Below, piece by piece: positions 34,991-45,486 of a stretch of 64,000 bases of DNA (position 1 is the stretch's first letter; every line of letters begins with the position of its first letter). The notes under the pieces are model-generated. The model saw only the letters and a program-made list of their open reading frames with translations. It was not told where the DNA came from and made no database searches. The stretch is from the NCBI GenBank assembly GCA_002633005.1, contig NMRA01000010.1, forward strand, positions 985,252 through 1,049,251, read 5' to 3'. The translations under genes were made by a program, and so were the position numbers. This DNA is from Phoronis australis. Taxonomy: Eukaryota; Phoronida; Phoronidae.

Positions 34991-36419
34991 AAGGCTGCGT
35001 GTTGTTTCTCTTTAACCAGCGTATTGTTACGTACGTTACTCGGATATTTTACGTGCACCATTCTTAGTATGGTACAAAACATTTTAACACAAACATGATA
35101 ACATTTTGTGGTCGATTTTAAGATATTGTCTCTACACAGACGGCACAGACGAAACCACTAGAGACAATTTGGGATAATCTGGCGCGACATAAAACAATTT
35201 ACACTCACGAAGCCCACGGTGTTCATGGAAGTTACCTGGAATTGGATAAGAGAAGACAACTATACTTAATTCACTTACTTTGTTGATCCATGCAAAAAAC
35301 TTGCATGCCACCCTGCTATGGCACACACTGCCACAAAGCAAATATTTGGAGACCTCTCCACTCGCGTTTTAGTTTTAGATATTTTCTCCTGAAAAGTAAT
35401 AAATATCTTATTTGCAAGCCTTTCAGTAGAAGTGGAATGTTTAGAAAATCGTAACAGCGGAGAAGAATGCGTGAAGAGTTATATCTGAAAGTTTCATATC
35501 ATTCCGATCAGCCATTTTTCGTATATGATGCTCAAAAGTTAACAAAATGTAGACAAAACTTGTCTATAATCCATCTAACTCCTGTCGCTTTCATGACAAG
35601 AGCGCCAACGCCTAGAGGGCGCCTATGGAGACCTGTGATTTGCATTATTACGTCAACTTTCGGCTATTCAGGCCCAAGTATTCTGACGATTTTGTGGGAT
35701 TCATCGCAAGAAAACCAATATAATGGATAGTGACTTTCACATGGAAGTAGTTTTTTTTAAATTGTAAAATCTGTCAACGAACTTGGTAGATAGGTGGCAC
35801 GCAACAGTTTTTAATCATTTGGGGCTTGAAAAACTTAAGTCATCAACAGCCTGTTCTACAGGATGTAAAAAACCTGGAAATTTGAAGAGTATAATGAGCC
35901 AAAGACTTCAAAAACCTTACTGATTTCAAAGTCAATTTTTCACCTTTTTACGATTACAAGAAATGTAGCCGGCTACTTCAAAAAAAAAACAACAAAAATA
36001 TTACAAAGCAGCAGTTTCACCCTTAAGCTACCATTTGCATGCGATTATTAAGAAAGAAGTGACATTGCATGCAGACTGTCAAAACTCTTCAGATTCTGGA
36101 AATCAGGTGAAAAGTGGGAGTACACAAGCCAGATTTTTCAAAAATTCACAGATTCTGAATGGTACCTGAATTTTTCTGCTAAATATCAAAAGTTTAAGAA
36201 AAGCCACGGCTGAGCAAAATGTGTGTCAAGGGGGCAACAGGTGATAACCTTTCATTCAGAACAGATTCAACAATCAAGCAAATGCCATTAGTAGCCTTTA
36301 CATATAGCAAAAACTTGAGATGCTCAGCCAACCCAGCACGCCAATGTTTGATGAAATGGGGGCAGGCAAGGTGAACCGTGGCTCAAAAAAATATCGAGTG
36401 CCCCCTAAATCAGAGGGAG
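34991..36419. other. No gene seen
   Basis: Open frames at 35132-35341 and 35467-35730 have no recognised domain. AT-rich runs lie near 35980. Confidence 0.4.
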
Positions 36420-36545
36420 CGTGGTCCTGAGAGATATGTGTCCGCTTTCTGTTCTCAGTGTCCTGAGGTTCGAGTCTAATTGGGGCAAACTGCTGGACCT
36501 TTGAGCCAGGTTTCTAGGTCCTCTGCTCGGTTTGAACTATATGTC
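36420..36545 (+). repeat. Possible tRNA-derived SINE head
   Basis: GAGCGTGGTCCTGAGAGATA followed, 40 bases on, by GAGGTTCGAGTCTAATT resembles the A and B boxes of an RNA polymerase III promoter; the B box differs from GGTTCGANTCC at one base. A proper cloverleaf is not evident and no second copy was found, so the call is tentative. Confidence 0.25.
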
Positions 36546-37304
36546 AAAAGTATAAAAAGGTTTTATGCGATAAGTGCAATGGGCACACCCGAGCGCCATG
36601 CGCAACTCTAGCACAGCGCGTACCAGACCGACAGAAACTTTTTTTTTAGTTCAAGGCAGAGGCAAAATAAAATACTGTGAGCTGACATTCATATTATACA
36701 TTTCGATTGGATCACATCCACCAGAAAACCCCAAACCCTTAGCGAACACTCTCTCATCGCCACATCGCCGGTCGGTCCCCCGTCTTGCCTCATCGCCCAT
36801 AGGCCCCCTGTCGCATTTGCACAATGCTTCGTAGCGAACAATCACCGAATTGCGTTTTCATTGAGTCGGGAAATTCGGGCCAAGACATTTAATGTTGCAC
36901 ACGAACATTGAAGTAAAGTCTCTGGATAATAACCATCAAATGCAATTAGGCCTATTTGATTGACATGAAAACAATTACGATAAGATTACTGCCAGTATAT
37001 TTAGCCGTTAGTACTATACTGACGTATGTTCGTAGCTCTTAACTAAGCACACTTTTCTTGGCATTCTCAAGTTTAATCAAAAACTAGTTTCGTGTGCTCT
37101 TCATATGACTTCAAGACTCTGATCCACATTTAGTAGAACCCAGGAACACATTAATAAAATTTAGTAATTTTACGTAATGCCAATTGAAAGACAGTGAGTT
37201 GCACACCTGGGTAAACATTGACAAGCAGAGAACGGCGTGTTCTTAAGCCTCTGTGTTAATAACCATCATTATGATTTGCACAAAGGTTGCTGGAAAACTT
37301 ATTC
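36546..37304. other. No gene seen
   Basis: The open frames at 36574-36845 overlap on opposite strands and have no recognised domain. Confidence 0.4.
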
Positions 37305-39362
37305 AGCCAACTTCATAAAGCTGGTTTAAAGTTAAACCTGGTTTAACCTGGACTTAGACCAGGTTTAAAAATGATCTGCATTTCATAAAGGTGGCTTAAC
37401 TTTTAGACCAGTGGTCTAGTAAAACCTGGTTTAATTCCTGTTTAGACCTGGTCTAAGTCAGTTTTCATTTCACCAACGATGTCTACATTCTTTAGCCCTG
37501 TATATAGATCTTAAACCAGCTTTAACTTTAGACTTGCTCTGACCCAGGTTTAACTGTTTTAAAAATATGAGAGACTTGCATGACATAGGTGCAACTGAGT
37601 GATGCCGCGGCGTGCATTTTCTACGCAGTTTTAGAATGAAAACGGACTATTTTTAATATTCAGTTTTACGACTTCACAAGATCAAATGTAGCTGGGGCTG
37701 ATCCACATTTTTTTAGGGGGAGGGGGGTCGGTCAAGGACTTTTTAAAAGGTTGACCAAGTCAACAATTTGAAAATTATAAATTTGATTTCACTAAAATCA
37801 AGGGAAAAAGGGGGTACGGGCCCCTTGACCCCTAGCATCCGCCTATGTGTAGACCAGTACATGCTGTATGGTGTTTTGCGTATTCGTAACGACGTTTTTC
37901 CGTTCAGTGACTTAACCAGACGTAGATGGTTGTGTGCGTGTGATAACGTCTAGGTTCTTTGTTAACTGCCAAGCACAGTCCTTTGTCTGGCATGACAACA
38001 GACAGGTAAATTATAAACCAGGCTCGTTACAGACCACCTGTGAACACAATTAAACCCAGAGCGAATTGGTGTGTTCGGGAAAAAATATATTGTCGTAACT
38101 TTGGGCCACTTTCAAATTGGCGATTCAAAAACTAAACATGATCACCATTTGACTCGGATTTCAGAATTACTATTGGTTTATGTTTATATATGTTATAACT
38201 TAACTTTTATTTTTAACAGCACAGCCCAGTCAGGGTAGCCTAGATAGGATCTTATTGGAGATTAGAGCAATTATCGAACAAAAGAGAGCTGGCCCTCCAA
38301 CCATGAATGCCAGAATAGAGTTAATCAGTCGTGTAAGATATTAGCTACAGGGGTAAACTTCCCAACATGTTGTTGGGCTGTAGAATCGAACATGTTGGGA
38401 GCAACGGGAAAACGCCGTAATGTCCTCGGAATACGACTGGTCGAGCATGGCGTTATCGTCGTAAGCGCTACGGGTTTGACGGAAGACAGCATCTTCTGAT
38501 TCCTTTGAGTTCCACCTCCATTGGTTTCTGATTTAATGTTGCCAGGAAGGAGTCTTTCCCCCCATTTGACCGCGACAAATAAACACTAAAATGGCACGGA
38601 AATAAGTTTGGATATTTATCATGTAACGGATAATCGTGAGCACGTACTTTAATGTGTGTCTACGTGTGTTGGGCGCAGAAATTACAATTTTCCTCATCAG
38701 AAAAGCTTTTAGACCCTTTTCGTAAATGTCTGCACTGATTATACTAGTGTGTGCCATTGCAACCCACGTGATCAACGTTTCATTGAAGCACTTCAATAGT
38801 TTCTTTGTTGGGTTCAACCAGATCGACACAGCAGGGTGGCTTAAAGCTTTAAACCTGGATTTACTAAACTCGCAGGTCTAACAAAACTAGGCTTTGAGAC
38901 TTTTAAACCACGTTGGTGAAATGCACGTTATGCCTAAAATTAGACCAGGTTTAGGAAGAACAGGTGTCTCGATTAATGAGCGTACAGATTACCTCGCTGG
39001 CTCATGCACCACCAACCAATCCCTCTACTTATATTCGGCTGATGTTAAGGTGCTGGCCCACAAACGTACCCTCGAGCAGACTTCGTCCCAATTTTCTGAG
39101 TTCAATGATGGTAACCGACTGCTCGAAGCCGGTATTATTTATGGCCATGCTGCTAAAAGTCACAGGAAGAGCCGTGCCCGAGTGTCTAATCAGATGCTTA
39201 CAGGCAACATCAGCCCTGGAGTTCTGCGCCTTCTGCTGTCACGGGGATGGTCTGGGGAGGAGATTAATGCACCAGCATATCCCCAATCATCCTGTCCGTG
39301 ACTGGTAATGAGGTAATCAGTCTTAAACCTAGTTTTTTTAAACCACCTTTATGAAATCGGCT
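37305..39362. mobile_element. 2-kb TIR element, PIF/Harbinger-like
   Basis: The left end AGCCAACTTCATAAAGCTGG-TTTAAAG and the right end (reversed) AGCCGATTTCATAAAGGTGG-TTTAAAA form terminal inverted repeats. Many subterminal AAACCTGGTTTAA-type motifs, themselves near-palindromic, occur at 37335-37560 and 38840-38960. No transposase was recognised inside. The interior holds an exon-like open segment and the hairpin repeat at 38200. The style of termini recalls PIF/Harbinger elements, but without a transposase this is inference. The open frames at 38894-39308 have no known domain. Confidence 0.55.
38200..38425 (+). repeat. Dispersed repeat R, copy 1 (with hairpin)
   Basis: About 220 bp shared with 56468-56686. 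It contains CAGTCAGGGTAGCCTAGATA, GGAGATTAGAGCAATTATCG and the hairpin CCCAACATGTT (38361-38371) with AACATGTTGGG (38389-38399). Bases 38224-38340 are open in one frame (SLDRILLEIRAIIEQKR), preceded by the acceptor-like TTTTTAACAG. This copy is inside the TIR element at 37305-39362, so R may be a part of that element family. Confidence 0.7.
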
Positions 39363-40821
39363 AATTGTGTTCGACCATTTCCTAAGCAACACGCCTGCAA
39401 AATGTTGTGTGGGGTGTGAAGATATGACCGACCAAAAGGACAGGTACGTTCAAATCCGGTTACAGGCTTTAACTACCAAACTAAATACATGACAATTGTC
39501 AATTTTCTGATACAGAGAGGAAGCCCAAGTCTTCGCCGCCCTTCGAAAATCGCATCCGTGCGTATTGAAAAGATTTTTAAAACATGTATTTATCCTGAGT
39601 GTAACTTGCGGTGATTACCAACCAGTTTAATACAAATGCACCGTAAGCGTCACATTTTGGACACGTTTAGTAGGTTTGAAGGTATGTTTAGTGTAAAGGG
39701 TGTTGCGACCGTCCGAAGCCGAAAAAGGTGGTGATTGGGGTGGGCTATCCGTTATACCACCTCGTTTTAATTTGTAATCATTCTTCAAACTGGCAATGAT
39801 GTGGCAACACCACTAAGGAGATGGGGCAACATTGAAAGTGTGGATGGTTATGGAGGTTACGGGTGGCGAATTAGGTATGCCAATAAATTATGAAACTCGC
39901 TTATACTAGTACAACGAGGCCTACATATATACAGAGTGTTATTTCACTGTGTCTGTGTAGCATACAACTAGAGAATACATCACTTTTTCCCACTGACGGG
40001 TTTCGGTTAAATATTTGTGATTCTTTCTAAGAGTTGTGTAGTTAGTACGGTGACAAAGCATTTTTATTGACCTAGAGAACTGTACGAAATTTCTGATTCA
40101 GTGGCCATACAAAAAAGAACCCCTACAGCGTAAACCAACTTTTGCTATTTATTTTGTGGATTGTATAGATTGGTGTTTACTCAAAACGCTGACTTTACCA
40201 TAGGAATCTCATATACTAATTGTGGTGAATCAGAACTAAAGAATGTCTCCTTGTAAAGGTTCTACTTCGTTTATTTAAACACGAATATGATCCGGATATT
40301 CAACATGGTTGGTGAAATAGGGAGATGTTATGGCCAGAGCCACTAGAAGGTGTAACATTACTATAGATCTAATGGCCTTGGTCAAATATGTGCAACTGGC
40401 ATCTTTATGAATTATACAAAAAGATTCGTCCCTAAATTTCAATCCTTACGGTAACAATGATTAAAAGTATGACGTTCAATTTCACAGGAGAATAAACTCA
40501 TTATGTGATGATATAAAGTATTGCATACATAACACAGTAGTTTTCTCGACAATCAACGAGAAAAAGGGGTGACAGAACTTCCCAGTAGAAATGCTTAGCT
40601 CATCGATTCCACACCTTCTTGTAATAGTAAGGATCTTAATATTTTTTCTCCCTCAACTGCTTGTGCGTCGTCATCCCCAAAGCTAGCTTTTGGATATTAG
40701 ACAGCCACTGACTTGCAATGTCATCAAATGCAGTTTCCCTCACTTGAATACATGTGACATGTCAGTCATTGTCCAACTGGACATTCATTTCACCCAAGGA
40801 CGATTTTGTGGCTTGTGCATC
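39363..40821. other. No gene; short repeat A
   Basis: Bases 39491-39580 (repeat A: GACAATTGTCAATTTTCTGA to CGTATTGAAAAGATTT) recur at 45406-45486 just beyond the 3' end of the retrotransposon. The rest of the interval shows nothing recognisable. Confidence 0.5.
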
Positions 40822-40972
40822 CTGATTACTTAATTAACAACAGGTTTCACTTGTCTAATTAGGGGTTATCATAGAATAAATTAATTACTGGATTTAATTA
40901 TTCACTCTCCATCTGCGCAAAATCTCAAAGCATAGCTACCTTTTAAACAAACCCACCGTCAATCGTCTGACA
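40822..40972 (+). repeat. 5' terminal repeat of the Gmr1-like element (LTR 3' part)
   Basis: Matches 45260-45399 closely: CTGATTACTTAATTAACAA, GGTTTCACTTGTC, TAATTATTCACTCTCCATCT, TCTCAAAGCATAGCTACC, AAACAAACCCACCGTCAATC, GTCTGACA. It ends in CA, as LTRs do, and a primer-binding-like site follows at once. At 150 bp it is short, and no homology was found further upstream, so the 5' part of this LTR may be lost. The two copies differ by some substitutions and a small indel. Confidence 0.7.
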
Positions 40973-41000
40973 TTTGGGGGCCAAGCCGGGAGCGTTTAAA
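40973..41000 (+). promoter_or_regulatory. Primer-binding-site-like sequence
   Basis: TTTGGGGGCCAAGCCGGGAG starts at the first base after the 5' terminal repeat. It agrees with the general TGGGGGC-N5-CCGGGA form of a proline-tRNA primer site. The primer identity is an inference. Confidence 0.4.
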
Positions 41001-41168
41001 TAAAGGTTTACGTGATTGTGTTGAATTGTTTTTAATCCAGCAATTACCGTTTGAATATTAATTAATATAGTGCATTCTGGGAATAAAACCCTTCCTCTAA
41101 AATGGATTGTTAAATATATTGCGCAAGCGAAACAATTCTGTTATACCGGCGAAGAGTTAAGGAAGTGA

Positions 41169-42010
41169 GCAGAGGAGCTCTTGCGGCAGGCCTCGGAGCG
41201 TGAAGAGCGCGCCCACAAAGGAGAGCTGGAAAAGGTAGAGCTTGCACGGGAACAGGCAAAGCTTGCACGAGAACAAACAGAGCGTGCCCCTAAACAAGAG
41301 CTGGAAAAGCCAGAGCTTGCACGAGAACAAGCTGAATACGAGCATGAGCAAGAACGAACCGAGCGGGCCCGAGCTATAGAGATTCAGAAGCAGAAGACAC
41401 TACAACTCCAGATTGAGCTCAAAGCGACACCTAGTGGTGGAACCTCAGGCAGTAGTGTACGTACCATTCGTCCCAAACTGCCAAGGTTTGACGAGCGCGT
41501 CGACGACATGGATGCCTTCCTAGCCCGATTTGAGACATTCGCCACAAGCCAGAAGTGGGATAAATCGGAGTGGGCTGTGGCCTTGAGTCCAATGTTGACA
41601 GGTAAAGGCCTACAGGTGTTCAACAACATGCCGTCCGACCAAATTAACAACTATGATCAACTAACGGTGGCGCCGCTGCATAGGTATGAATTAACAAAAG
41701 ATGGGTTCCGACGAAAGTTTAGCGAGTCCAAGCCTGAAAAGGGTGAAAACGTGTTCCAATTCGGGGCAAGACTGAAAAGGTTCTTTGACCGATGGCCACA
41801 ACTGGCGGAAGTCGAGGCGACTTATGATGGACTCAGAGACTTACTGATCCGAGAGCAGTTTCTGGGAATATGCCATCCTGAGATGTCTGTATTCCTAAGA
41901 GAACGGAAACCGAAGACCTTCGACGAGATGTCAGCCATTGCTCAACAGTACATGGACGCCCACTCTACTGATTTGTTGGGCAAAGGGTTTGCAAAGAAAG
42001 ACTTGGGACA
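41169..42010 (+). pseudogene. Gag of the Gmr1-like retrotransposon
   Basis: Structural protein region. The first about 85 codons form a highly charged coiled coil with repeated E-L-A-R-E-Q heptads. A capsid-like helical domain follows (PRFDERVDDMDAFLARFETF; later FRRKFSESKP and QFGARLKRFFDRW), as in gag proteins of Ty3/gypsy elements. The frame is open from 41169 but shows no ATG, so the start is lost or upstream. The zinc knuckle and protease that should follow are absent: at about 42000 the gag frame runs into integrase DNA in the wrong frame and stops at 42117. This points to an internal deletion. Confidence 0.75.
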
Positions 42011-43221
42011 TCAAAGAATTGCGTCAGATAGTTGTCCGTGTCAAATACCGACAACAGGTTATGACGCTAGCTCACGAGTCAATCGTTGGTTGGCTCCTTG
42101 GTGTGAAGAAGACCAGTGATAGAATAGCCAGTAGCTTTTATTGGCCAGGAGTTGGCAGTGACATAAATCGTTTCAGCATATCATGTGACATCTGCCAGCG
42201 AACAACTCCTAAGGGCAGGATCTCTAAAGTGCCATTGGGTGAGATGCCACTTATGGAAGAACCGTTCCAGCGTATCGCTGTTGATTTGATTGGTCCTGTG
42301 TCACCGATCACACACAGAGGCAACCGGTACATTCTCACCATCGTAGACTATGCCACAAGATACCCAGATGCAGTCCCTCTACCCAGAATAGAAGCTGAGC
42401 GAGTCGCAGAAGCACTGTTTGAAACCTTCTGTAGAATTGGCTTTCCAAGAGAGGTGTTTAGTGACTGTGGGACACAGTTTACCTCAGAAGTACTGAAAGA
42501 AGTTGCACGGTTGATATTCATGAAACAACTGTTCACCACTCCGTACAATCCGAAATTGAGTGAGCGTATTAACGGTGTACTGGAGAGTATGCTTAAGAAA
42601 ATGTGCCAAGAGCGTCCACAAGACTGGGAACGGTACTTACCAGTAGTACTGTTCGCCTACCGAGAGGTACCACAAGACCGCACAGGTTTCTCGCCATTTG
42701 AATTGTTGTATGGTAGAACCGTGCGAGGGCCCATGCAAGTGCTTAAAAAGTTGCGGACAGGCAATGAAACACCAGACGTACGGAATACTTGTGAGTATGT
42801 CCTCGACTTGCGACATCGTCTGGAAGAGACATATGAACTGGTGCGGGAAAACTTACGAAATGCTGGTGAAGCATACAAGCTCCATTATGACAAAAAGACA
42901 CGAGATCGTCGTTTCAAAGTAGGAGACCAAGTCTTAATATTGTTACCAACTGACAGTAACAAGCTGCTTTTGCAGTGGAGAGGTCCTTATGAAGTGATCG
43001 AGGTACTCAACAAAATGGACTACCGAGTAAGGGTTGGTGGAAAGACCAAGACATACCATGCCAACCTGTTGAAACTCTACATATCTCGTGACCTAAGTGG
43101 GGCTGCAAGTAAAGATGATGCAGATCAGAATTCTGACATCGCAGCCATAGCTGTAATGCAGCCTGAAATGGACAATGAAGTTGGTGTTGTCGATGACGAA
43201 TATCTACTAGAACTGGGATAG
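42010..43221 (+). pseudogene. Integrase of the Gmr1-like retrotransposon (upstream of RT)
   Basis: The zinc-binding module shows A-H-E-S and C-D-I-C, but the second His is replaced (G-W-L-L-G). The catalytic core has AVDLIGPVSP (first Asp), FSDCGTQF (second Asp) and ERINGVL (Glu), so the D,D-35-E triad can be read. A GPY/F-like module follows (LLLQWRGPYEVIE). The sequence type is Ty3/gypsy, yet it precedes the reverse transcriptase. A TAG at 43219-43221, in the same frame as the RT, separates the two; it is probably a mutation of a once continuous pol frame. Confidence 0.85.
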
Positions 43222-44640
43222 ACAAACCAAAAAGAAACGTACAAAAATGTCAAGATATCAGAACAGCTCACTACTAGACAACGAAGGGAGGTGACAAGTC
43301 TGCTGGAAGAGTACTCTGACATCTTTAGTGAAGTACCAGGTACTACCCATCTGGTTGAGCAAAACTTTGAGACCATCAATGAAGAGCCGGTGAGAGTCAA
43401 GCCGTATCCCCTTCCATATGCCACACGGACCGTTGTGCAGGAGGAAGTTGACAATATTTTAAAGTGTGGAGTCATAGAACCATCCGATGCTCCCTATAAC
43501 TGTCCAGTGGTCTTAGTGAAGAAGAAGGACGGTTCAAATTTATTCTGCATCGATTTTCGTCGTTTGAACGCCATCACCAAGTTTGACTGGGAACCGATGG
43601 GCAATCCTGATGACATCATGGCTGAGATCAGCAAAGACAAGTATTTTACAAAAATTGATCTAAGTAAAGGATACTGGCAAGTCATTGTCGCCGAAGAATC
43701 ACGACCCAAGAACTCGTTTGTAGTACCACGTGGTTGCTACAAGATCATAAAGATGCCATTTGGTCTGGTAAATTCAGCTGCGACCTTCAACCGCATGATG
43801 AGGAAGATGTTGGCAGGAGCACATAATACAGAACATTATGTGGATGACATTCTGTGCCATAATAAGGCCTGGACTGAACACCTTGCCACCTTGCGAGACA
43901 CCTTCCAACGTGTGCGAGAGGCTGGACTAACGATTTGACCCACCAAGTGTTCGGTTGGATCTCATTCCGTCGATTTCGTTGGACATGTGGTCGGTGAAGG
44001 GCATCTGGCAATGGATGACGAAAAGTTAGGACGCATCCGAGATGCATCACGACCCAGAACGAAGAAACAAGTTCGTTCTTTTCTTTTGTTGGCTGGATGC
44101 TACAGGAAGTTCATCCCAAACTTCTCTGAAATCGCCGTCCTGCTTACTGAGCTCACAAAGAAGAAATAGCCTAACACCGTGCAATGGAAAGAAGCTCAGC
44201 AGCATGCTTTCGACACTCTTCGAGACCTGCTGACGAGAGCACCCATACTGAGATTACCTGATTTCAGTAAACCTTTTATTGTTCATACTGATGCGTCAGA
44301 TACTGGTATAGGCTGTATTTTGTTGTAGGAGTGTGATGATGGCAGGTTCCCAGTAGCATGTGCTAGTAAGAAATTGTTACCTCGGGAACGGAATTACTCT
44401 GGGGGAATGTTTGGCTATTTTATTTGCCATCAGAAAATTTGCAAAGTACTGGTATGGTAAAGAATTTATCATTCATACTGACCATCAACCCCTGGCTTAC
44501 ATTCAAAAAAGTAAGTTAGTCAATGGACGCATCATGAGGTGGGCCTTGTTTTTTGCAAAACTATCGAATTAAGGTTGAAGCTATCCAAGGCTCAAAGAAT
44601 GTTGGTGCCGATTACCTGAGTAGGTTAGAGTATTGAAGAT
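43222..44640 (+). pseudogene. Reverse transcriptase-RNase H of the Gmr1-like retrotransposon
   Basis: The RT has the gypsy-type blocks VKPYPLPYAT, GVIEPSDAPYNCPVVLVKKK, FRRLNAIT, FTKIDLSKGYWQ, MPFGLVNSAATFNRMM and the catalytic YVDDIL at about 43840. The connection (FIPNFSEIAVLLTELTKKK) and RNase H (FSKPFIVHTDASDTGIG; IIHTDHQPLAYIQK; GADYLSRLE) follow. Stops interrupt the frame at TGA 43936-43938, TAG 44167-44169 and TAG 44326-44328, with frameshifts near 44395 and 44555. The copy therefore cannot encode active enzyme. It ends at 44635, about 620 bp before the 3' terminal repeat. Confidence 0.92.
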
Positions 44641-45259
44641 TCATGGAAATTGGGTGTTTACAACTTTGGGTTCTGGGGTCAAAGTACTCCAGAGATTCTA
44701 GAAAATTCTGAGAACAAACTGTAACAGCCAATGATATTATTGGATATGATCATGTGTTTTTTATTAACCAATCACTAAATAAGTAGAATATTATGATATT
44801 AGCTTAAGTCAACAAGATATTTAGATGTGCTATAGTAATTGAAACATAAAGACTTGCTACAGTGTACAGAGGCAATTGTACAACAGAGCCATCTCGAGGA
44901 AGATTCTAGAAAGGATCTTGGCAAGGGCAAGGGTTAACGAACAGATAGTTAACTAAGAGCTTGTCACTTGCATCGTGGGTAGTAAGATACTACCTGAAGA
45001 CCTGAAGTGTTGCGTCATCAGCCAGAGAGACTGTGACCAGCAAGAAGAAATTGCCTGCGAGTGTTGCATTACCAGAGACGGTGACCAGCAAGTACATTGT
45101 TGCTATACAGTGTGTGTAGTTCGAATATTCACCAACGGAACAGTCATCCAACAAGTGGGGAGTCCTAGCTTGGATAGCAGGTAAGACATTTGATTATTTT
45201 GGTTGAATGATTAAAGTAATCTTTAAAGAGGGCGCTAGCGTAGTTATTCTTCTTGGTAG
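44641..45259 (+). other. 3' untranslated part of the retrotransposon or LTR upstream part
   Basis: Lies between the end of RNase H and the shared terminal repeat. TGTAACAGCCAATGATATTA at 44719 would be a typical LTR start, which would make the 3' LTR about 680 bp long, but the matching part is not seen upstream of the 5' repeat. GAGAC-GTGACCAGCAAG occurs twice (near 45030 and 45075). Confidence 0.4.
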
Positions 45260-45399
45260 CTGATTACTTAATTAACAATAGGTTTCACTTGTCAAATTAG
45301 GGGTTAATTAATTACTGTATTTAATTATTCACTCTCCATCTACGCACAATCTCAAAGCATAGCTACCTTTTAAACAAACCCACCGTCAATCGTCTGACA
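45260..45399 (+). repeat. 3' terminal repeat of the Gmr1-like element
   Basis: The second copy of the 40822-40972 repeat in direct orientation, ending GTCTGACA. A copy of repeat A (45406-45486) begins seven bases beyond, although its partner A lies 1.2 kb upstream of the 5' repeat. Confidence 0.7.
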
Positions 45400-45405
45400 A
45401 TGACA

Positions 45406-45486
45406 ATTTTCAATCTTCTTACAAAGAGAGGAAACGAGTCTCCGCCACCATACAAAAATCGCATCCGTGCATATTGAAAAGATTTA
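45406..45486 (+). repeat. Short repeat A, copy 2
   Basis: GACAATTTTCAATCTTCTTA to ATATTGAAAAGATTT matches 39491-39580 with scattered substitutions. Both are in the same orientation and flank the retrotransposon. Confidence 0.65.

Noticed and set aside
36420-36545. tRNA gene
   Set aside because: B-box-like GGTTCGAGTCT is present, but acceptor and anticodon stems do not pair; at most a SINE-like remnant.
38894-39308. 135- and 114-codon overlapping plus-strand frames inside the TIR element
   Set aside because: Neither frame shows a transposase or other known motif, and they overlap each other; treated as element interior.
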